Source: Undaria pinnatifida
Taxonomy: Eukaryota; Sar; Phaeophyceae; Laminariales; Alariaceae
Length of the DNA stretch: 64,000 nt
Assembly (NCBI GenBank): GCA_012845835.1
Contig: JABAKD010000030.1
Coordinates: 6,707,599-6,771,598, forward strand
Direction: 5' to 3'
Part shown: positions 63,311-64,000 of the stretch, one piece after another
How the letters are laid out: every line of letters begins with the position of its first letter
Numbering within the stretch: the stretch's first letter is position 1
Position numbers and translations under genes: made by a program
The notes under the pieces: model-generated
Databases searched by the model: none
What the model saw: only the letters and a program-made list of their open reading frames with translations
Told to the model about the DNA's origin: nothing

Positions 63311-64000
63311 ACATATACTCAGTAGTATATGATACCTGAACAAAAAAACGCTTATTATTATTGGATTATTGGTGCATGATGCCTGAAAAAGAAAACGACG
63401 GAAGTCCCACTCTGCATCTATCTGGTAAAGTGTTCGTTGATGCCTCGGGTGCCCATGCCCCGACGAGGGTCCAATGCTTTTTTTTTATATGAAAATTGAA
63501 AAACGTCAGCTGTGAGTACGGATTTTTATTTTTTTCTTTCCCCTTCTTATCCTTATGAAGGGAGTCTTGCATGGTGGGTAGGTGACGAGCCTGTTTTATT
63601 TGGCCCTCCCAGTCTTCCTTCTTTTACTTGTTTCTTTTTTCCGGGGTATTTTTTCCCTTTCTTTCCCCCTTGCATGTCCATTTTGGCTCATGCTCGGGGT
63701 ATGTTTCTATCTCCCGTGCTTTGGCTCCCCTTTTTATTTATTTATTTATTTATTTTTTCTTGGTTTCTTTCGTTGTTTCTCTCTTTTACAAGGTATTTTG
63801 GTTTAATGAGAAGAACACAAAGGGGGGAGGGGGGGAAACAGGAGGAGTAGAAGGAAAGCCGTCCAAGGGAATGGGGGCAGGGGGGGCAACAGGAGGAATA
63901 GAAGGGAGACCGCGGTGGACGAAGGCAGGAAGGAGATGGCAGACAGGGTAGCAAGGTACCAGGCCGACTAGTAGGTACATAGCACTTTTCGTCTTTTTCT
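63311..64000. other. No gene seen; low-complexity end of window
   Basis: T-rich sequence with a TTTA run at about 63735-63755 and G-rich sequence at 63820-63890. Frames on both strands reflect composition only. Confidence 0.45.

Overview
This is nuclear DNA from a complex eukaryote, most likely a stramenopile and probably a brown alga. The evidence is GT-AG introns of 0.4 to 3.5 kb, tRNA-derived SINEs, DNA and LTR transposons, and long triplet microsatellites. The decayed LINE tail near 24.2-24.9 kb resembles, from memory, the non-LTR elements common in Ectocarpus-type genomes. The species call is inference. No prokaryotic operon, rRNA gene, complete tRNA gene or CRISPR array was seen.

Only two genes are recognised firmly. 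(1) An Argonaute gene on the minus strand runs off the left edge (exons <1-172 and 1513-1665). An RGG-rich exon with its own ATG at 32068-32316 is probably its N-terminus, which would imply a first intron of about 30.4 kb. (2) A complete type I J-protein gene (DNAJA/Ydj1 class) lies on the plus strand at 33264-45008. It has ten exons, nine introns all in phase 0, 430 codons, and a C-terminal CaaX box. If the RGG exon belongs to Argonaute, the two genes start head to head 947 bp apart. This is suggestive because DNAJA-class Hsp40s belong to the chaperone machinery that loads small RNAs into Argonaute. Weaker gene candidates are a small secreted protein (3762-4372, minus), a coding exon at about 4790-5075 (minus), a gene with a duplicated 303-bp exon segment (20.2-22.8 kb, plus), and two exon-like segments at 46.8-47.3 kb (minus).

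The rest is a nested record of transposition. From 2.4 to 40 kb there are five families of hAT-like elements with CAGGG/TAGGC-type termini. Each has its own short motif repeated densely inside the ends (TGCCTG, TCCGCTCCG, TTGGCAAG, GGGTC, GGGAATT/CCGCGG). For three insertions I can read 8-bp target duplications, and for two of those the pre-insertion site survives in a neighbouring repeat copy. One (5674-7925) still carries a transposase C-terminal dimerisation segment. Six copies of one tRNA-derived SINE family occur at 14.9-16.3, 23.4, 40.8 and 44.3 kb. One sits inside one arm of a terminal inverted repeat whose other arm preserves the empty site.

The right third (48.8-62 kb) holds a decayed non-LTR retrotransposon (minus), a 7-kb Copia-type LTR element (53508-60476, minus) with 98% identical LTRs but only a broken gag-protease region, and a second partial copy of the non-LTR element. 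Then come a TTG microsatellite and a cluster of tRNA-derived repeats in alternating orientation up to 63.3 kb. The final 700 bases show only low-complexity sequence.
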